64,000 nt of DNA from CAIKZZ01 sp035604595 (GTDB taxonomy: Bacteria; Pseudomonadota; Gammaproteobacteria; Steroidobacterales; Steroidobacteraceae): contig DATNIE010000008.1 in NCBI GenBank assembly GCA_035604595.1, positions 62,001-126,000 on the forward strand. Direction: 5' to 3'. Positions within the stretch are counted from its first letter, which is position 1. Each line of letters opens with the position of its first letter. The position numbers and the translations under genes are program-made. Positions 60,541 to 64,000 of this stretch are shown here, piece by piece. The notes below the pieces were generated by a model. The model saw only the letters and a program-made list of their open reading frames with translations, did no database searches and was not told the origin of the DNA.

Positions 60541-62448
60541 TCAGTTCTTCAGCACGACCGCGATCTGGCTGGCCGTGAACGTGTTCGATGCCTGATCGTA
60601 CTGACCGGATGCGAACACCCTCAGGACCTTAGTCGTGGCGGTCAGGTCGCCGCTGAGCGCGGGCTCGAAGGTCGCGTAGCTGCTATACAGGCCGACCCCG
60701 GCCGGCATCTCCGCCATCCAATCGAGGATGGCGAACATGTCGACGCCGGTCGGATTCGGGATGATCTGCGGGCTTGCCGGCAGCGTCGTCAGATCGATGC
60801 TCTCCGGCCCGATCTTGATCACGTGCGTCGTCGAGCCGGCCAGGTTGACCACGAGGTCACTCATGCTGACCGTCGTGAAACCCGTCGTCGAGCCGGCCCG
60901 GAAGCCGACGTCGAGCGTCGCCGACACTGCCGCGAAGTTGACCAGGGTCTGGGCATTGAAGTCCGGTGGTGTCGAGAGGTACGGCTGCACGAGTCCGAAG
61001 AAACGCAGCGGCGCCGACGCGGTAACCCCAGTCAACGGCAGCGCACCGGTCGCGACGACGTAGCTCGCCGGGTTCGAGCCGCTACCCGTGAACGTGAAGT
61101 CACTCGGCGACAGACCTTCAATCGCCTGCAGGTTGAGGACGACCTGCCCCGGAATCGTCGGGACCGGGAGCTGCAGGCCCCACAGCGTCGTGATCTCGAG
61201 ACGAACTTCATCGCCGGCCGCGGTGGCATCAAAGGTCGGGTTGCCGCTCATGTCGGTCCCGGCCGTACCGAACGCGGTGATCTCGCTGCCGATCGAGGGC
61301 CAGGTGATGTCCGGCGCCGCGCTGGGCTCGCCGGCCACCTTGAACATCGTCGTCCCGGCGATTGTCAGCGTCACGTTCTTCGCGTTGAAGTGATCGCTCT
61401 GATCGCCGTGCATGTGCAGCGTGCCGTTGCGAACGATCAGCGTCGCGCCGGCGGCGGTGTTGGTCCGCTGGATCACGATGCCCTGCAGTCTGTCGAGTGA
61501 CGGCGACTGAACGCTGCTGCCCGCCAGCACGTTCGCCGCGGTGAAGCTCCCGTCGTTCGTTGACAATGTGCCGAAGGCGACGGTCAGCGTACCCGACGCC
61601 AGCGCCTGCATCGCCGTGACGCCCGCGGCGCCGGTGTAGCTCGCCCCGTTGATCTCGTAGGTCGTCTGCGCGGTCGTGTTCACGGTCACCTGAGTGCCGT
61701 CGCTGCTCTGATTGTCGAACGGCTCCAGCTCGACGGTGTAGCTGGTCGTGTCGACGCTGACCAGCGTGCCGCGTACGCGGATCTGCTTGGTGTCGAGCGG
61801 CTGGATGCTCGCGACCAGCACCGGCTCGACCTCGACGACCGCCGCCGTGGCGGTGACGTCAGAGACCTCGTTGGAAGCGGCCAGGTTGAAGTCGAGCGCG
61901 AGGCGCGCGGGAATGCCCGGTGCGATGAAGAGGTGATGTCCGCTGTCGAGCTGCACGGTGAGCGTCAGCGGTCCATTCAGCGGGTTGCCGCCACTGTCCT
62001 CGAGCGTTGCCGGCACAGACGTGCCGGTCGTTCCGTCGACTTCTATGTCGGGGGTTGCGGCGGCCGAGAAGTCGAGCGTCATCGTGACCGCGACGTACTC
62101 GCCCGTGGGGATCGTCGCGGCGGTGAAGAACTCGGTCAGATCGACGAGCTGGGTGAAATCGATGCGCGTCGTCTTGGGCAGCGTCTCCACGACGGCGCCG
62201 TCTGCCTTGGTCATCTGCAGCGAGGTGACGTTGACCGTGTAGGTCGTGAAGTCGCCGGTGGCGTCGGTGATCGTCGTCAACATGCTGCCGCAGGTCGACG
62301 ACGTGCAGCCCTGCGGGTTCGTGTTCGAGCCCGTCATGGAGCTGCCGCCGCCGCAGGCCGCCAGAACGATTGCCAGCGCGGGCGCGACGAGCCAGCGGGA
62401 TGCGCCGCGCAGCCGCCTGGACAGATTTGACAGAATGTAGAACGACAT
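60541..62448 (-). CDS. Large DUF4382-like lipoprotein
   Basis: A 635-residue exported lipoprotein. From ATG 62448 (GAGG upstream) the signal peptide ends in a lipobox, VLAACGGGSS. The first third (VNVTSLQMTKADGAVVETL, FTQLVDLTEFFTAATIPTGE) resembles DUF4382; the middle (RVRGTLVSVDTTSYTVELE, ANVLAGSS) resembles DUF5666-type beta repeats. It is rich in Thr, Ser, Ala and Gly with few basic residues, and is almost all beta. No enzyme motif is seen. It is probably attached to the outer or inner membrane and exposed. A strong terminator follows it, so it is a monocistronic unit. Confidence 0.82.
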   Translation of the reverse strand: MSFYILSNLSRRLRGASRWLVAPALAIVLAACGGGSSMTGSNTNPQGCTSSTCGSMLTTITDATGDFTTYTVNVTSLQMTKADGAVVETLPKTTRIDFTQLVDLTEFFTAATIPTGEYVAVTMTLDFSAAATPDIEVDGTTGTSVPATLEDSGGNPLNGPLTLTVQLDSGHHLFIAPGIPARLALDFNLAASNEVSDVTATAAVVEVEPVLVASIQPLDTKQIRVRGTLVSVDTTSYTVELEPFDNQSSDGTQVTVNTTAQTTYEINGASYTGAAGVTAMQALASGTLTVAFGTLSTNDGSFTAANVLAGSSVQSPSLDRLQGIVIQRTNTAAGATLIVRNGTLHMHGDQSDHFNAKNVTLTIAGTTMFKVAGEPSAAPDITWPSIGSEITAFGTAGTDMSGNPTFDATAAGDEVRLEITTLWGLQLPVPTIPGQVVLNLQAIEGLSPSDFTFTGSGSNPASYVVATGALPLTGVTASAPLRFFGLVQPYLSTPPDFNAQTLVNFAAVSATLDVGFRAGSTTGFTTVSMSDLVVNLAGSTTHVIKIGPESIDLTTLPASPQIIPNPTGVDMFAILDWMAEMPAGVGLYSSYATFEPALSGDLTATTKVLRVFASGQYDQASNTFTASQIAVVLKN

Positions 62449-62575
62449 GATGGCGAGCCTCATGAAGTTGGGACGCGTACCTTAACGCCGGCCCCGCGGG
62501 GGCGTTTACGCCCGGACCGTCGGCGGCCGGCGACAACCGCCCGGAAAGGCCGTCTCGGCCCGCCAAACAGCCCGC

Positions 62576-64000
62576 CTAGCGGGCCGGCGAGGGGCTGGCG
62601 ATCGCGCTGCGATAGAGCTGCCGGCCGATCAGCGCGAGTCCCAGCAGGCCCAGCCACTGGCCTAAGCGCAGTGACTCGGGGAGCGCGAGCACATCGACGT
62701 CACCGCTCCACACAATCGGAATGGCGATCAGTACGCCGACGACCGCTTCGCCCGCGATCAGGCCGGAGGCGAACAGCAGCCCATGGCGACGGAGTTCCTC
62801 CGGGTCGCGGCCGGCGCTGCGCCGCGCATGCCAGCGGTCGGCGAACTCCGCCAGCAGCCCGCCGAGGAAGATCGGGCTCGTGTACTCGAGCGGCAGGTAG
62901 ATGCCGACCGCGACCGCGAGCACCGGCGCGCGCCAGCGGCCGCCGCGGCGGGCGAGCAGCAGGTCGATGGTAATCACCAGCGCACCGACCAGCGCGCCGA
63001 GCCCGATCATGTCCCACGGCAGGCCGCCGCCGAAGATCCCCTTGGCGACCGCCGCCATCAGCGTCGCCTGCGGCGCATTGAGCGCCTTGACACCAGCGTG
63101 GGCCGGAGTACCGATGCCGTACGCCTCGAGCAGCAGGTTGAGCACCGGAGCCATGATCGCGGCGCCCGCAACGGCGCCGATCGCGAGCATGACCTGCTGG
63201 CGCCACGGCGTCGCGCCGAGGAGTCTGCCGGCCTTCAAGTCCTGCAGGTTGTCGCCCGCGACCGCCGCCGCGCTGCAGGTGACCGCACCGATCAGGATCG
63301 CGGCGACCGGCCCCACCGTGCTGCCATGGCCGAGGAATGCGAGCAGCACGAGCGATGCGAACAGGATCGTCGAGATCGTAATTCCCGACACCGGGTTGTT
63401 GGACGAACCGACGAGGCCCGCCATGTAGCCGCTGACCGACGAGAAAATGAAGCCCGCGATGATCATGATGACGGCCATCGTCGCCGCGATCCCGAAGCTG
63501 CCGACCACCGCGTGGTACAGCACGAACAGCGGGATCACGAACAGCACGATTCCGGCGAGGATGGCGCCCATCGGCAGATCGCGCTCGGTGTCCGCGACCG
63601 CGGTGCCGGGCCCGGCGACCTTCAGACCGCTCCTGATCCCCGACAACAGCGAGGCGCGCAGTGTCCACAGCGCCCACAGTCCCCCGATCAGCATCGCGCC
63701 GACTCCGATGTAGCGAACCTTCTTGGTCCAGATCAGGCCGGCGGCCGACTCAGCGTCGAGGCCGGTAAGCGCCGCGGCGAGCCCGGGGTCATGGTCGAAC
63801 AGAAACGTGTTGTAGATCGGGATGAACAGCCACCACGCGATGAGACCGCCGGCGATCATCACCAGTCCGATGTTGAGCCCGACGATGTAGCCGACGCCAA
63901 GCAGCGCGGGCGACAGGTTGACGCCGACGTAGGCGATCGTGCGCCGGCCGACGTAGCCGGCGAGCGTGAATGACTCGGGGACGAATCTGAACCCCGACAT
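62576..64000 (-). CDS. OPT-family oligopeptide/metallophore transporter (N-terminus beyond right edge)
   Basis: The C-terminal 474 residues of a large membrane protein. At least ten hydrophobic helices are visible. RFVPESFTLAGYVGRRTIAY, AYVGVNLSPALLGVGYIVGL, SSNNPVSGITIST with its NPVSG motif, GDNLQDLKAGRLLGATPWRQQ and VGIYLPLEYTSPIFLGG are signatures of bacterial OPT/YSL transporters, which import oligopeptides or metal chelates. The frame stays open to base 64000; the Met at the edge is internal, since OPT proteins are about 150-200 residues longer. The gene ends with a TAG at 62576, facing the lipoprotein gene's 5' side across 127 bases. Confidence 0.92.
   Translation of the reverse strand: MSGFRFVPESFTLAGYVGRRTIAYVGVNLSPALLGVGYIVGLNIGLVMIAGGLIAWWLFIPIYNTFLFDHDPGLAAALTGLDAESAAGLIWTKKVRYIGVGAMLIGGLWALWTLRASLLSGIRSGLKVAGPGTAVADTERDLPMGAILAGIVLFVIPLFVLYHAVVGSFGIAATMAVIMIIAGFIFSSVSGYMAGLVGSSNNPVSGITISTILFASLVLLAFLGHGSTVGPVAAILIGAVTCSAAAVAGDNLQDLKAGRLLGATPWRQQVMLAIGAVAGAAIMAPVLNLLLEAYGIGTPAHAGVKALNAPQATLMAAVAKGIFGGGLPWDMIGLGALVGALVITIDLLLARRGGRWRAPVLAVAVGIYLPLEYTSPIFLGGLLAEFADRWHARRSAGRDPEELRRHGLLFASGLIAGEAVVGVLIAIPIVWSGDVDVLALPESLRLGQWLGLLGLALIGRQLYRSAIASPSPAR

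Overview
The window is a GC-rich stretch of core chromosome centred on the replication-initiation region of what looks like a gammaproteobacterium. This is inferred from rpmH-rnpA-yidD-yidC / dnaA-dnaN-recF-gyrB synteny, a glnA-glnL-glnG nitrogen-regulation block under a sigma-54 promoter, a rhodanese-grxC-secB-gpsA block, glyQ-glyS and a methylcitrate cluster. The species cannot be named from the sequence alone. No rRNA, tRNA, CRISPR array, insertion sequence or prophage was recognised.

Layout. 0-7 kb (minus strand): MBL-fold hydrolase, AcuI-like reductase, prpB, prpC, a DUF885 metallopeptidase and the start of prpD, a propionyl-CoA/methylcitrate cluster. 7.3-9.7 kb: SIMPL-domain protein, a Sel1-like protein and glutathione peroxidase. 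9.8-11.7 kb: a broken oligopeptide-binding-protein relic and mnmG with a shortened C-terminal domain. 11.8-15.2 kb: secreted alpha/beta hydrolase with a NatA/NatB-type ABC exporter. 15.2-18.3 kb: SRPBCC protein, pirin, azoreductase and a divergent LysR regulator. 18.4-20.7 kb: CsgG-like protein and both subunits of a cobalt-type nitrile hydratase. 20.7-26.4 kb (mostly minus): mnmE, nei, a methyltransferase, yidC, yidD, rnpA, rpmH.

26.4-33 kb (plus): dnaA, the probable origin, dnaN, recF and gyrB. Genes diverge from the rpmH/dnaA gap, and the dnaA-dnaN gap holds weak DnaA boxes and an AT-rich stretch. recF carries two perfect 16-bp parS palindromes; a perfect DnaA box lies between recF and gyrB.

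33-46 kb: a GST, plsC, a lipoprotein without a normal start codon, glyQS, an acyl-CoA synthetase, then glnA (three NtrC-type sites plus a -24/-12 promoter), a DUF4124 protein, glnL, glnG and an MscS channel. 46-53 kb: class 1B-like pyrD, trmL, a small membrane protein, a second acyl-CoA synthetase, gpsA, secB, grxC, rhodanese and envC. 53-64 kb: a GGDEF/EAL hybrid with degenerate GGDEF next to an intact membrane diguanylate cyclase, a MAPEG protein, an SRPBCC protein, an amidohydrolase-fold protein lacking its metal ligands, a YvlD-type membrane protein, an EamA transporter, a large DUF4382-like lipoprotein, and an OPT transporter running off the right edge.

The points most worth following are the paired parS sites in recF, the peptide-binding-protein relic and shortened MnmG beside it, the low-GC codon tract at the gyrB TOPRIM motif, the nitrile hydratase without activator or amidase, the metal-site-less amidohydrolase, and the lipoprotein that appears to start at ATC.
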